Assembly (NCBI GenBank): GCA_035523875.1
Contig: DATKPY010000018.1
Coordinates: forward strand, 113,345 to 177,344
From: JASHUC01 sp035523875
GTDB lineage: Bacteria > Pseudomonadota > Gammaproteobacteria > Steroidobacterales > Steroidobacteraceae
Direction: 5' to 3'
DNA: 64,000 bases
Position 1 is the stretch's first letter, and each line of letters opens with the position of its first letter. Below, piece by piece: positions 1-8,750 of the stretch. Below the pieces are notes generated by a model. The model searched no databases. It was not told the DNA's origin and saw only the letters and a list, made by a program, of their open reading frames with translations. The position numbers and the translations under genes were made by a program.

Positions 1-335
1 TCGGCCCCGAGCATCTCGAGCAGTCGGTACTTCTCGGGCGACTGGTTATCGGGCATCACGATCACGCAGCGGTAGCCGCGCGCGTTGCAGACGTGCGCGA
101 GCCCAATGCCGGTGTTGCCGGCGGTGCCCTCGACGACGGTGCCGCCCGCGCGCAGCTCGCCGCGCCGCTCGGCATCCTCGATGATGGCGAGGGCGGCGCG
201 ATCCTTGACCGAGCCGCCCGGATTCATGAATTCGGCCTTGCCGAGGATGTCGCAGCCGGTCTCCGCGCTCAACGTCCGCAAGCGGATGAGCGGGGTGTGA
301 CCGATCGTGCCCGCGAATCCATCCTGCACGCTCAT
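1..335 (-). CDS. cysK: Cysteine synthase, N-terminal part (cut by window edge)
   Basis: This is the first 111 residues of a PLP-dependent O-acetylserine sulfhydrylase, which makes cysteine from O-acetylserine and sulfide in the cytoplasm. The N-terminus reads TIGHTPLIRL, followed by the PLP-lysine motif NPGGSVKDRAA and the substrate loop EGTAGNTGIGLA, all diagnostic of the CysK/CysM family. The ATG at 335 overlaps the stop of the siroheme synthase gene by 4 nt (ATGA), so it is the third gene of a cysH-cysG-cysK operon read leftward. The C-terminal two thirds lie outside the window. CysK and CysM cannot be separated from this fragment. Confidence 0.93.
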   Translation of the reverse strand, partial: MSVQDGFAGTIGHTPLIRLRTLSAETGCDILGKAEFMNPGGSVKDRAALAIIEDAERRGELRAGGTVVEGTAGNTGIGLAHVCNARGYRCVIVMPDNQSPEKYRLLEMLGA

Positions 336-1744
336 GCGACGCCCTCGAGCGCCTGCGGCGCAAGCGCCCCTGCGCTCGCCCGCGCTCCTGCGACGACCTC
401 GCCCACAATGAGGAGCGCCGGGGCGCCCACATGCGCCGCGCGCGCGAGCGCGGCGATCTCATCGAGCCGGCCCTTGAGGATCTGCTCGCCCGGGAGCGTG
501 GCGCGCTCGACCACGGCGGCCGGGCGCTCGGGCGGTGCGCCCGCGGCGAGCAGCCGACGGACGATCTGCTCCATCTCGGCGACGCCCATGTAGAACACCA
601 CGGTGTGCCGCGCGCGCGCCAGCGCCTCCCAATCGTGCGTGTCGTCCCCGGCCGAGTGACCCGCAGCGAGCGTCACCGAGTGCGCGAGCGCACGCTGCGT
701 GAGCGGAATGGCGGCCGCGGCCGCGGCGGCGAGTCCGGCGGTCACCCCGGGAACCACCGTCACGGCAATGCCCCGCGCACGCAGGAACTCGATCTCCTCT
801 CCCGCGCGACCGAAGATGCCCGGGTCCCCGCCTTTCAGGCGCGCCACCTTCAATCCGCGGACGGCGTAGCCCGCCATGAGCTCGTGGATTCGCGCCTGCG
901 CGGTGCGCGAGCCGGCGGGTTCCTTGCCGACGAACACGCGCCGCGCCTCGCGCCGCGCCCGATCGAGCACGGCGGGGGAGACCAGCCGGTCGTAGAGGAT
1001 CACGTCGGCCTCCTGCAGGAGCTGCAGCGCGCGCAGCGTGAGCAGATCCGCATCGCCCGGGCCGGCCCCGATCAGGTAGACCTCCCCGGCCGCCGCGCGC
1101 TCGCTGGCGCGGCACGCCGCGAGCTCACGGGCGAAGTCCGCCTGCGCCCCAGGCTCATCACCCGCGAGCACCCGCTCACTCACGCGTCCGGCGAAGACTC
1201 GCTCCCAGAATGCGCGGCGGCGGCGCACCGGCAGCGCCTGGCGCACGGCGGCGCGCCGTGCGGCGGCGAAGCGCGCGAGCGCCCCGAGGCGCGCGGGCAG
1301 AAGCGCTTCGAGCTGTGCGCGCAGGCGCCGCGCGAGCACCGGCGCCGCGCCCTGAGAGCCGATTGCGACCACGACGGGCGCGCGATCGACGATGGCCGGG
1401 AAGATGAACGTCGAGTGCTCGGCGTCGTCGACCACGTTCACCGGGATCGCGCGCGCGCGCGCCGACTCGGCCACGGCCGCATTCACCTCGGGCGCATCGG
1501 TGGCGGCGACCACGAGCGCCGCCCCTTCGAGGTGTCGGGGCTCGAAACTCGCCGCCTCGTGCTTCACGCAGCCGCGAGCGCCCGCAATGAGCTCGAGGGT
1601 CGATTGGGTGAGCTGCGGGGCGATCAGGCGGACTTCGGCGCCGCAGCGGAGGAGGAGCTCTGCCTTGCGCGCGGCAACGGGCCCGCCCCCGACCACGACG
1701 GCCCGGGCGCCCCGCACGCGCAGAAATATCGGCAGATGATCCAT
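332..1744 (-). CDS. cysG: Siroheme synthase (trifunctional CysG)
   Basis: A 470-residue fused enzyme that methylates uroporphyrinogen III, oxidises precorrin-2 and inserts iron to give siroheme, the cofactor of the sulfite reductase encoded nearby. The N-terminal half has the NAD-binding GGGPVAARKAELLL motif of precorrin-2 dehydrogenase/ferrochelatase. The C-terminal half starts near residue 220 with VYLIGAGPGDADLLTLRAL and continues with the methyltransferase motifs YDRLVSPAVL and ARLKGGDPGIFGRAGEE. Length matches E. coli CysG (457). The ATG at 1744 (MDHLPIFLRV) fits family starts; an upstream open-frame extension was not used. It overlaps cysK by 4 nt and lies about 35 nt downstream of cysH. 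Confidence 0.96.
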   Translation of the reverse strand: MDHLPIFLRVRGARAVVVGGGPVAARKAELLLRCGAEVRLIAPQLTQSTLELIAGARGCVKHEAASFEPRHLEGAALVVAATDAPEVNAAVAESARARAIPVNVVDDAEHSTFIFPAIVDRAPVVVAIGSQGAAPVLARRLRAQLEALLPARLGALARFAAARRAAVRQALPVRRRRAFWERVFAGRVSERVLAGDEPGAQADFARELAACRASERAAAGEVYLIGAGPGDADLLTLRALQLLQEADVILYDRLVSPAVLDRARREARRVFVGKEPAGSRTAQARIHELMAGYAVRGLKVARLKGGDPGIFGRAGEEIEFLRARGIAVTVVPGVTAGLAAAAAAAIPLTQRALAHSVTLAAGHSAGDDTHDWEALARARHTVVFYMGVAEMEQIVRRLLAAGAPPERPAAVVERATLPGEQILKGRLDEIAALARAAHVGAPALLIVGEVVAGARASAGALAPQALEGVA

Positions 1745-1778
1745 GTAACCCCGCGGCTCGCGGCGCAAAAGCGCAATT

Positions 1779-2498
1779 TTAGCTCTGCCCGGCGCTTGCG
1801 CGCACGCGAGGATGCAGGCCGCACTCCCGGGACTCCGGGTGTTCCCACCACCAGCGGCCCGCGCGGCTCTCCTCGCCGGGCAGCACCGCGCGCGTGCAGG
1901 GCGCGCAGCCGATGCTCGGGTACTGGCGGTCGTGCAGAGCGTTGTAGGTGAGCTTGCGGCTGCGGATGTACGCCCACACCTCATCCTCGGTCCACTCGAG
2001 CAGGGGGCTCACCTTGTACAGGCCGTGCTGCTCGTCCCACTCGATGGGCTCTCCCAAGGAGCGGGCTCGCGACTGCTCGCGCCTCACCCCGGTGACCCAG
2101 GCCGAATAGCCCGCCACAAAGCGCTGAAACGGCATGACCTTGCGCGTATGGCAGCAGGCGGTGCGCGCCTGGGGATCGTGGAAAAAGCCGTTGACGCCCT
2201 GGCGCGCGACGAGCCCCGAGAGCTCGTGGGCGTCCGGGAACAGCAGCCGGATGCGATTGCCGTAGCGGCGCTGGAGCTTCTCGAGCAGCGCGTAGGTCTC
2301 CTCGTGCAGCCGCCCGGTATCGATGCTCACGATGTCGATCTCGGGGACTTCGCTGCAGATCACGTCCGTGAGCACCATCGCCTCGGCGCCGAGGCTGTTC
2401 GCGTAGACGACGCGACCGTGGGTGCGCACCGCGCGCGACAGCAGCTCGCGGATCGCTCCCGCTTTGGTCTTGAGCTCGAGTGAGAGAAGCTGGCCCAT
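1779..2498 (-). CDS. cysH: Adenylylsulfate (APS) reductase, iron-sulfur type
   Basis: A 239-residue thioredoxin-dependent reductase converting activated sulfate to sulfite. Motifs seen: SLGAEAMVLTD (PP-loop), SIDTGRLHEETY, TGVRREQSR, a vicinal cysteine pair in TACCHTRK, a second pair in GCAPCTR and the catalytic ECGLH near the C-terminus. The CC...CxxC cysteines ligate a [4Fe-4S] cluster in APS reductases and are missing in E. coli-type PAPS reductases, so APS is the likely substrate. The ATG at 2498 was chosen; a TTG at 2528 would add 10 residues and neither has a clear Shine-Dalgarno. First gene of the leftward cysH-cysG-cysK group, divergent from cysB. Confidence 0.94.
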   Translation of the reverse strand: MGQLLSLELKTKAGAIRELLSRAVRTHGRVVYANSLGAEAMVLTDVICSEVPEIDIVSIDTGRLHEETYALLEKLQRRYGNRIRLLFPDAHELSGLVARQGVNGFFHDPQARTACCHTRKVMPFQRFVAGYSAWVTGVRREQSRARSLGEPIEWDEQHGLYKVSPLLEWTEDEVWAYIRSRKLTYNALHDRQYPSIGCAPCTRAVLPGEESRAGRWWWEHPESRECGLHPRVRASAGQS

Positions 2499-2678
2499 GA
2501 TGCGTGGAAGGGACTGTATCGGTGACAATGCGGTAACAGAAGGAACCTTTGCTTCTGTGGAGCTGCAAGGCGGTTATTTGCCGCACGGGAATATGAAGAT
2601 GCGAAACGGTTATGAGCAGCGCGATCCGGGAGCGCTCGCGGATGGCGCCCGAGTCGGACGCCGGCCAAGGTTGGCACG

Positions 2679-3647
2679 ATGAAGCTGCATCAGCTGCGCT
2701 ACCTCGCCGCGGTCGCCCAGAGCGGCCTCAACATCACCGCGGCGGCGCAGAAGCTGCACACCTCGCAGCCGGGCGTGAGCAAGCAGATCAAGCTGCTCGA
2801 GGACGAGCTCGGCTTTCTGATCTTCACGCGCGAGGGGCGCAATCTCACCCGGATCACTCCCGCGGGCCAGCAGGTCATCGAGCGGGCCGTGAAGATTCTC
2901 CAGGAGACTCAAGCGATCCGGGACCTCGCGACGGAGCTGCGCGATGAGGGTCGCGGGAGCCTCTCGATCGGCACGACCCACACCCAGGCCCGTTACGTGC
3001 TTCCCGATGTGATCCGCGAGTTCCGCGCGCGCTACCCGAACGTGCGTCTCAATCTTCATCAGGGCACGACCGAGCAATTGGCCGAGATGATCGCGCACGA
3101 TCGCATCGACTGCGCGATCGCGACCGGCTCGGAGCATCTGTTCGGGGATCTGACGCTGCTGCCGTGCTACCGCTGGCATCGCACGATCGTGGTGCCGCGC
3201 GATCATCCGCTCGCGGGCATCGCGCGTCCCTCGCTCAAGCAGCTCGCCGCCTACCCGATCATCACCTACACGTTCAGCTTCTCCGGTCCTTCCTCCCTCA
3301 TCGACGCGTTCGCGAAGGCGGGGCTCACGGCGAACGTCGCGATCACGGCGCGCGACTCGGATGTGATCGTGACCTACGTGCGCCTCGGCCTCGGGGTCGG
3401 GATCGTCGCGCCGATGGCGGTGGAGAGCGGTCCGGATCTCGTGGTGATCGATGCGGCGCACCTGCTGCCGGCCCATACCACGTGGCTCGGCTTCCGGCGC
3501 GGCACCCTGCTCAGGAAATACATGTACGAGTTCGCGCAGCTCCTTGCGCCGCATCTCGACCGGCGCCTCGTCGAGCGCGCGCATCGCGCCTCGACCCCGC
3601 AGGAAGTCGCCGCAATCTTCGCCGAGGTCGAGCTGCCGCAGCGCTAG
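2679..3647 (+). CDS. cysB: CysB-family LysR-type regulator of sulfur assimilation
   Basis: A 322-residue LysR-type transcription factor. The N-terminal helix-turn-helix spans about residues 1-60 (MKLHQLRYLAAVAQSGLNIT, TSQPGVSKQIKLLEDELG) and the effector-binding domain follows from about 90, including the CysB-type segment TTHTQARYVLP and GTTEQLAEMI. The total length and the C-terminal FAQLLAPHL match CysB. In known CysB systems acetylserine is the inducer and sulfide/thiosulfate oppose it; that is family knowledge. It sits divergently between the cysH operon and the cysI operon, the genes it is expected to control. Its stop overlaps the DUF934 gene end by 4 nt in convergent orientation. Confidence 0.94.
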   Translation: MKLHQLRYLAAVAQSGLNITAAAQKLHTSQPGVSKQIKLLEDELGFLIFTREGRNLTRITPAGQQVIERAVKILQETQAIRDLATELRDEGRGSLSIGTTHTQARYVLPDVIREFRARYPNVRLNLHQGTTEQLAEMIAHDRIDCAIATGSEHLFGDLTLLPCYRWHRTIVVPRDHPLAGIARPSLKQLAAYPIITYTFSFSGPSSLIDAFAKAGLTANVAITARDSDVIVTYVRLGLGVGIVAPMAVESGPDLVVIDAAHLLPAHTTWLGFRRGTLLRKYMYEFAQLLAPHLDRRLVERAHRASTPQEVAAIFAEVELPQR

Positions 3648-4153
3648 CGCGCGGCCTGCGTGCGCCGCTGCACCCACACGGGCGTGCGGCCATCGGCAGC
3701 GGCCTGGTACGCCGCACTGAACTGATCGAGCGCGAGCCGGCACGCCTCGAGGTCCTGATCCGCCCGCGGCGCGATGCTGTCGAAACCGCCGCGCGCGAGC
3801 CAGAACACCAGGTCGCGGACCACGTCGCCCACCGCCCGCAGCTCGCCTGCGTATCCGAGGCGGTTGCGCAGCACGGCCGCCTGGGAGAGGGCGCGACCGT
3901 CGGCGAAGGTGGGAAAGAGGAGGGCGATGAGCGGCCGGTCGCGGATCTCCGGGTAGACGAGCTCCACATCCTCGGTGTTCGCGAGCAGCACCCCGACGGC
4001 GGCGGCGCTCGCGATGAGCGCTTCGCGCTCGGCACGGAAGCGCGCGAGCGGGACGATGATCCGCGCACCCGGTGGGAGATCAGCGGTGCGCTCCGGCGCC
4101 ACTTGCCAGTCATCCTCGATGAGTGCACGCCGGCGGAGAATCCGTGCGCTCAT
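3644..4153 (-). CDS. DUF934 protein, partner of sulfite reductase
   Basis: A 169-residue cytoplasmic protein of the DUF934 family. Typical segments are GVLLANTEDVE near the middle and the conserved C-terminal block LRNRLGYAGELRAVGDVVRD followed by the MARCGFD-like LARGGFDSI. DUF934 genes nearly always follow ferredoxin-type nitrite/sulfite reductase genes, and here the ATG overlaps the cysI stop by 4 nt, so the two are translationally coupled. The role is not established; an accessory or assembly function for CysI is an inference from context. A longer open frame upstream of 4153 was rejected because it overlaps cysI. Confidence 0.9.
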   Translation of the reverse strand: MSARILRRRALIEDDWQVAPERTADLPPGARIIVPLARFRAEREALIASAAAVGVLLANTEDVELVYPEIRDRPLIALLFPTFADGRALSQAAVLRNRLGYAGELRAVGDVVRDLVFWLARGGFDSIAPRADQDLEACRLALDQFSAAYQAAADGRTPVWVQRRTQAAR

Positions 4154-5838
4154 GCCGCGGCTTCCTCGGTCTCGCTCTCGTACAGGCGCGCCTTGTACGG
4201 ACCCATGCCCACCCGCCGGTAGCACTCGAGGAAGGTCTCATCCTCATCGCAGCGCAGCTCGAGGTAGGCCTGGACGAGACGCTCGACACCCTGAGCGATC
4301 TCACTGCGCGCGAGCGCGCGTCCGACGCGCTCGCCGATCGCCGCATCGTTACCCGCACTGCCGCCGAGGGTCACCTGGTACCACTCCTCACCGTGCTTAT
4401 CGACGCCCAGGATGCCGATATGACCGACGCTGTGGTGGCCGCAGCCGTTCATGCAGCCGCTGATGGTGATGCGGATCGGCCCGACCTCGTACTGCGCATC
4501 GAGCGAGTCGAAGCGCCGGTAGATCTCATCGGCGACGCCGATCGAGCCCGCATTCGCGAGACCGCAGAAATCGAGACCCGGACAGCAGACGATATCGGTG
4601 ACGAGCCCGACGTTCGGTGTCGCGAGCCCCAGGGCATCGAGTGCCCGCCACAGCTCGTGCAGGTGGCACTCGGGCACATCGGCGAGGATGAGATTCTGAT
4701 CGTAGGTCGAGCGCAGCTCGCCGAAGCTGTAGGCCTCACAGAGGTCGGCGAGCGCCTCGAACTGCTCGGCGGTGCAGTCCCCCGGCGGCTGGCCCGGGGC
4801 CTTGAGCGGCACGTAGACCACCCGGTAACCGGCCACCTTGTGCGCACGGACATTGCGCTTGAGCCACGCCGCGAAGCGCGCATCGCGCGAGGCGAGGCGC
4901 TCGACGTCGTAGGCGACCTCGGGCGCAGGGCGGTACGGTGGCGCACCGAAGTGCGCGCGCACGCGCTCGATGTCCCCGGGCTCGAGGCGCAGCGAATCGC
5001 GCTCGGAGCTCGCCGTGATCTTGGCGTACTCGTCCTCGACGGCGGCCCGGAAGCGCTCGTAGCCCCACTCCCGCAGCACGATCTTGATGCGCGCCTTGTG
5101 AATGTTGTCGCGGCGTCCGAAGCGATTGAACGTGCGCAGGACCGCCGTCGCGTAGATGAGCAGATCCGACTCCGGCACGAACGGATTCATCTCCTGCCCA
5201 AGCATCGGCAGGCGCCCGAGCCCTCCGCCCACGAAGAACCGGTAGCCGATCGTCCCATCGTCACGGCGCCGCACGTGCACGGCCGCATCGTTGGTGAGCG
5301 TCGCGGCCCGATCCACCGTGGCGCCGGTGAAGCCGAACTTGAACTTGCGTGGCAGCCAATAGAACTCCGGATGCAGCGTCACGAACTGCCGCAGCAGCTC
5401 GCAATAGGGGCGCGGGTCGACGATCTCATCGGCGGCGACGCCGGCCAGATAATCGCTCGTGATGTTGCGCGTGTCGTTGCCGCAGGCCTGAATGCCATGC
5501 AGCTGCACTTGAGCGAGCTCGGCGAGCAGATCCGGCACGCGCTCGAGCCGCGGCCAGTTGAGCTGGATGTTCTGCCGGGTGGTGAAGTGTCCGTAGCCGC
5601 GGTCGTACTCGCGCACCACACGTGCCAGACAGCGCAGCTGCGCGGACTCGAGGAGCCCGTAGGGCACCGAGATGCGCAGCATCGGGGCGAAGCGCTGCAC
5701 GTAGAGCCCGTTGCGCAGCCGCAGCGGACGGAACTCGTCCTCGGTGAGCTTGCCCGCGAGAAAGCGCTCCGTCTGCTCGCGGAACTCCGCCACGCGCTCG
5801 GCCACGACCGCCCGATCGATCTCGTCGTACCGGTACAT
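4150..5838 (-). CDS. cysI: Ferredoxin-type nitrite/sulfite reductase (assimilatory CysI)
   Basis: A 562-residue siroheme and [4Fe-4S] enzyme that reduces sulfite to sulfide with six electrons. The two half-site repeats are visible: the first from residue 1 with LRNGLYVQRFAPMLRI and GYGHFTTRQNIQLNW, the second from about 330. The cluster/siroheme ligands are the four cysteines in CCPGLDFC and GCMNGCGHH. The siroheme-anion arginine/lysine region KFKFGFTG is present. It is more like the Pseudomonas and plant ferredoxin enzymes than E. coli NADPH CysI, because no cysJ flavoprotein is adjacent. Transcribed divergently from the MaoC gene, with an 80-nt shared promoter region (5839-5918), and coupled to DUF934. 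Confidence 0.94.
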   Translation of the reverse strand: MYRYDEIDRAVVAERVAEFREQTERFLAGKLTEDEFRPLRLRNGLYVQRFAPMLRISVPYGLLESAQLRCLARVVREYDRGYGHFTTRQNIQLNWPRLERVPDLLAELAQVQLHGIQACGNDTRNITSDYLAGVAADEIVDPRPYCELLRQFVTLHPEFYWLPRKFKFGFTGATVDRAATLTNDAAVHVRRRDDGTIGYRFFVGGGLGRLPMLGQEMNPFVPESDLLIYATAVLRTFNRFGRRDNIHKARIKIVLREWGYERFRAAVEDEYAKITASSERDSLRLEPGDIERVRAHFGAPPYRPAPEVAYDVERLASRDARFAAWLKRNVRAHKVAGYRVVYVPLKAPGQPPGDCTAEQFEALADLCEAYSFGELRSTYDQNLILADVPECHLHELWRALDALGLATPNVGLVTDIVCCPGLDFCGLANAGSIGVADEIYRRFDSLDAQYEVGPIRITISGCMNGCGHHSVGHIGILGVDKHGEEWYQVTLGGSAGNDAAIGERVGRALARSEIAQGVERLVQAYLELRCDEDETFLECYRRVGMGPYKARLYESETEEAAA

Positions 5839-5918
5839 GGGCCGACTATAGGCGCCGCGTGTTTAGGGTCTAAATACCCGCTTGTTTGGGGTGCCCCACG
5901 TCCGGTTATGATGGACCC

Positions 5919-6374
5919 ATGGCCGGGCGGTACTTCGAGGAGCTCGAGGTGGGGCAGCGGTTCGAGCATGCCGTGCGCCGCACCGTGACCGAGACCGACA
6001 ACCTCCTCATCACCGCGCTCACGATGAATCCGGCGGCGGTGCACCTCGACGCCGAATATTGTAAAGACACCGACTACGGCACGCCGCTCGTGAACAGCGT
6101 CTTTACGCTCGGACTCATGGTCGGCATCTCCGTCTACGACACCACCTACGGCACGACGGTTGCGAACTTGGGCTGGGAGAAGGTGGTCTTTCCGCGCCCG
6201 GTGCGCATCGGGGATACGCTGCGCATCGAGACGACCGTCCTCGCCAAGCGCGAAAGCCGCGCGCGAGCCGATCGCGGGATCGTCACGTTCCAGCATCGCG
6301 CGTTCAACCAGCGCGACGAGGAGGTGGCCTCCTGCGTGCGCAACGCCATGATGCTGAAGAGGCCGGCGCCGTGA
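5919..6374 (+). CDS. MaoC-like hot-dog dehydratase
   Basis: A 151-residue MaoC/enoyl-CoA hydratase 2 type protein. The N-terminal FEELEVGQRFEHAVRRTVTE is the usual start of MaoC dehydratases and the catalytic region reads MNPAAVHLDAEY with the expected histidine. The closest familiar role is mesaconyl-CoA or beta-methylmalyl-CoA dehydratase, because the next gene encodes a CitE-like lyase; this is inference. The ATG at 5919 was chosen over a TTG at 5886, since homologues begin close to this methionine. The stop overlaps the next start by 4 nt (GTGA). Confidence 0.86.
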   Translation: MAGRYFEELEVGQRFEHAVRRTVTETDNLLITALTMNPAAVHLDAEYCKDTDYGTPLVNSVFTLGLMVGISVYDTTYGTTVANLGWEKVVFPRPVRIGDTLRIETTVLAKRESRARADRGIVTFQHRAFNQRDEEVASCVRNAMMLKRPAP

Positions 6375-7255
6375 GCGCACGCTCGTGGCTGTTCGTGCCC
6401 GGAGACAGCGAGCGCAAGCAGGAACGTGCCGCCGGGTGCGCAGCCGATGCGCTCATCCTCGATCTGGAGGACTCCGTCGCGCCCGCGCGGCTGCCGCAGG
6501 CGCGCGCGCTCGTGCTCGCCTTCCTGCGAAAGCACCGCGCGCGCGCCGCCCCGCGCCTGTGGGTCCGCATGAACGGGCTCGCAAGCGGAGAGCTGCTCGC
6601 GGATCTGGTCGTGGTGCTGGCGGGCGCGCCCGAGGGCATCGTGCTGCCGAAGGTCTCCACCGCGGCGGAGATCCTCGAGGTCGATCATTACCTCACGGCG
6701 CTCGAATGCGCGCTGGGCCTCGCCCGCGGATCGACCAAGCTGCTGCCCATTGCCACCGAGACCCCGCAGGCGTTGCTGAGGATTGGCGAATTCGCCGCGC
6801 CCCTCCCGCGTCTGATCGGTCTCACCTGGGGCGCCGAGGACCTCTCGGCGGCGCTCGGGGCGAGCGCCGAGCGCGAGCCGGGCGGGCGGCTCGGTTTCGC
6901 CTTCGAGCTCGCCCGCTCGCTGTGCCTGATCACGGCGGCGGCGGCGGGCGTTCAGGCCGTCGATGGAATCTGCGCGGAGTACTCCGACCGCGACGCGCTC
7001 GCGCGCGAGCTCGCGCGGGCGCGTCGCGAGGGCTTCAGCGGCAAGCTCGCCATCCACCCCGATCAGATCGAGCCGATCAATGCCGCCTTCACTCCGACCG
7101 CGGCGGAGATTGCCGGGGCGCAACGCATCGTGGCCGCATTCGCAGCCGCGCCCGAGGCGGGCGTGACGAGCCTCGATGGGCGGATGATCGACCGGCCCCA
7201 CCTCATTCAGGCCCGCCGGGTGCTCGAGACCGCCGAGCGGCTCGCGCGCGGATGA
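6371..7255 (+). CDS. CitE-like (HpcH/HpaI) C-C lyase
   Basis: A 294-residue TIM-barrel lyase of the citrate lyase beta/malyl-CoA lyase family. Signatures: RSWLFVPGDSERKQERA at the N-terminus, ALILDLEDSV with the metal-binding acidic pair, the catalytic arginine in LWVRMNG, GIVLPKV, IATETPQALL and FSGKLAIHPDQIEPIN near the end. Such enzymes cleave or form malyl-CoA, methylmalyl-CoA or citramalyl-CoA. Starts with GTG at 6371 overlapping the MaoC stop, and its own stop overlaps the DUF7009 gene. With the MaoC dehydratase it probably performs sequential hydration and lysis of a branched acyl-CoA; the substrate is unknown. Confidence 0.88.
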   Translation: MSARSWLFVPGDSERKQERAAGCAADALILDLEDSVAPARLPQARALVLAFLRKHRARAAPRLWVRMNGLASGELLADLVVVLAGAPEGIVLPKVSTAAEILEVDHYLTALECALGLARGSTKLLPIATETPQALLRIGEFAAPLPRLIGLTWGAEDLSAALGASAEREPGGRLGFAFELARSLCLITAAAAGVQAVDGICAEYSDRDALARELARARREGFSGKLAIHPDQIEPINAAFTPTAAEIAGAQRIVAAFAAAPEAGVTSLDGRMIDRPHLIQARRVLETAERLARG

Positions 7256-7593
7256 AGTTGCGGCTCGCACGCGGCTCGCTGCGGCTGCGCGTGAGCGCGG
7301 CCGAGGTGCGGGCGCTTGCGGCGCGCGGGCGCATCGAGGAGCGCATCGCGCTGCACCCCGAGCGCGCACTCGCTCTGCGGCTTTCGATCGCGCGCGACGC
7401 CGAGCGGCTGCGCGTCGTGTACGAGGGCGACGTGATTGACGTTCAGCTTCCCGAGTCCGACGCCCGCGCGTGGTGCGCAAGCGATCTTGTCGCGCTCGAG
7501 GCACCGGCCTCAACTGGCGCGGCCTCGCTCCGCATCCTGGTGGAGAAGGATTTCGATGCGCCTGATTCCGATCCTCCGGGCGCCGGCGGTTAG
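7252..7593 (+). CDS. DUF7009-like small protein
   Basis: A 113-residue basic protein beginning MKLRLARGSLRLRVSAAEV. This start, the LRLRLT-like strand pattern and the EER/ERIAL segment resemble the DUF7009 family, which has no established function. It is coupled to the CitE-like gene by a 4-nt ATGA overlap, so it belongs to the same transcript. No signal peptide, membrane segment or catalytic motif is evident. The family call rests on memory of the pattern and should be treated as tentative; that it is a real gene is well supported by coupling and base composition. Confidence 0.72.
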   Translation: MKLRLARGSLRLRVSAAEVRALAARGRIEERIALHPERALALRLSIARDAERLRVVYEGDVIDVQLPESDARAWCASDLVALEAPASTGAASLRILVEKDFDAPDSDPPGAGG

Positions 7594-7620
7594 GCGCCGC
7601 CGCGGCGGGACGGACTGCGC

Positions 7621-8223
7621 TTACGAGGTTTCGGGCAGATCGAGCAGATCCTCCGGGCGATCGATGTCGACGGCGGCGGCCGGCACGGGAACGCCGATCA
7701 CCGCCGCCGCGCCGCGATTGAGCAGCGCGCGCGCGCCCTGATCGCCGCGCAGCGCGAGGAGCGCCGGAAATTGCGCGCGCGGAAAGATCGCCGGCACGCC
7801 GAGAATCGCCGCGTACTGCGCGGCGACGATGCACCGCGGATCGCGCCGCCAGGCTGCGACCAACCGTCGCAGATCCTCGGAGGTCACCGCCGGCTGGTCG
7901 GCGAGCGTGAGCAGCACCCCATCGCAGCTCGACGGCAGGCTCGTGAGGCCGGCACGGATCGAGCTCGCGATCCCCTCGGCCCAGGCGCGATTGAGGACGA
8001 TCGCGGCCGAGCAGGCCTTCAGGAGCGGGGCAATCTCGGCCGCGTGCGCGCCCAGCACGACCGTGACGGCCTGGCCCGCGACCTGCGCCGCGTGTTCGAC
8101 CGCGAGCCTGAGCAGCGCCTGTCCGCGGATGCGGACCAGCTGCTTCGGGGAGCCGAAGCGGCGTGAAGCGCCCGCGGCGAGCACGATCACGTGCAGCGCC
8201 GGCGGATCCGCGGCGGTGCTCAC
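7621..8223 (-). CDS. MocA-like molybdenum cofactor nucleotidyltransferase
   Basis: A 200-residue nucleotidyltransferase related to MocA, which transfers CMP to molybdopterin for xanthine-dehydrogenase-type enzymes. The N-terminal LAAGASRRFGSPKQLV is the nucleotide-binding glycine-rich loop with its lysine. LTLADQPAVTSEDL supplies the metal-binding aspartate region, GVPAIFPRAQFPALLAL is the family hallmark, and DIDRPEDL closes the fold. It is the last gene of an xdhC-hypothetical-mocA-like operon with 4-nt overlaps, supporting a role in maturing a molybdenum hydroxylase whose structural genes are not in the window. Confidence 0.88.
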   Translation of the reverse strand: MSTAADPPALHVIVLAAGASRRFGSPKQLVRIRGQALLRLAVEHAAQVAGQAVTVVLGAHAAEIAPLLKACSAAIVLNRAWAEGIASSIRAGLTSLPSSCDGVLLTLADQPAVTSEDLRRLVAAWRRDPRCIVAAQYAAILGVPAIFPRAQFPALLALRGDQGARALLNRGAAAVIGVPVPAAAVDIDRPEDLLDLPETS

Positions 8224-8750
8224 GGCTGCGCCTCGAGCGCCGCTGCGCGGAGCCGTCGCTCCTCGAGAATCGAGTCCGCATCGGCTGCGGCGATGTTGCG
8301 CCAGTCCTCGATCGTGTACAGCTGCAGGCCGAGGGCGTCGAGCTCGGGGTCGTCAGCAGTTAGATAGTTAATGATAAATACCGCGCAACTATCTAAATCG
8401 TCTACGATATTATCGAGAGAATCGGGATCGCGGCGCCACGCCTGCACGGCCCGCTCGAGCGCTGCGCGCTGCGCCGCCGCGCCCCGCACGATCCCCTCGA
8501 TGCGGCCCGCGAGTGCGTGATGCGCCCGCAGCCGCGCGCGCTGCGCGCTCGCCCGGGCGGCCGCGCGCGGGAGTCCGAAGAGAAAATAGGCCGCCGAGGC
8601 TTCGAGAAACGCCGCCGAGGGCGCGTGCGCAGCGCCGGCCGCGCCCGCGGGGGTCCGCGATGCGAGCACCTCGCGAATGCGTCGCGCCGCAGCGTCGAGT
8701 GCGCGGCGCTCGCCGGCCAGCTGACCGCGCAGGAACTCGCGCTCGTTCAT
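8220..8750 (-). CDS. Unrecognised protein between xdhC and mocA-like genes
   Basis: A 176-residue protein I do not recognise. It is mostly helical and alanine/arginine rich, with a heptad-like stretch around residues 70-110. Residues about 115-145 are encoded by an AT-rich patch (8355-8412) with rare codons such as TTA and ATT, unlike the rest of the gene. That patch contains a perfect 10-bp inverted repeat (8360-8369 with 8387-8396). Both gene ends overlap their neighbours by 4 nt, which strongly suggests a real, co-translated gene. A link to molybdenum-hydroxylase maturation is context inference only. Confidence 0.7.
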   Translation of the reverse strand: MNEREFLRGQLAGERRALDAAARRIREVLASRTPAGAAGAAHAPSAAFLEASAAYFLFGLPRAAARASAQRARLRAHHALAGRIEGIVRGAAAQRAALERAVQAWRRDPDSLDNIVDDLDSCAVFIINYLTADDPELDALGLQLYTIEDWRNIAAADADSILEERRLRAAALEAQP

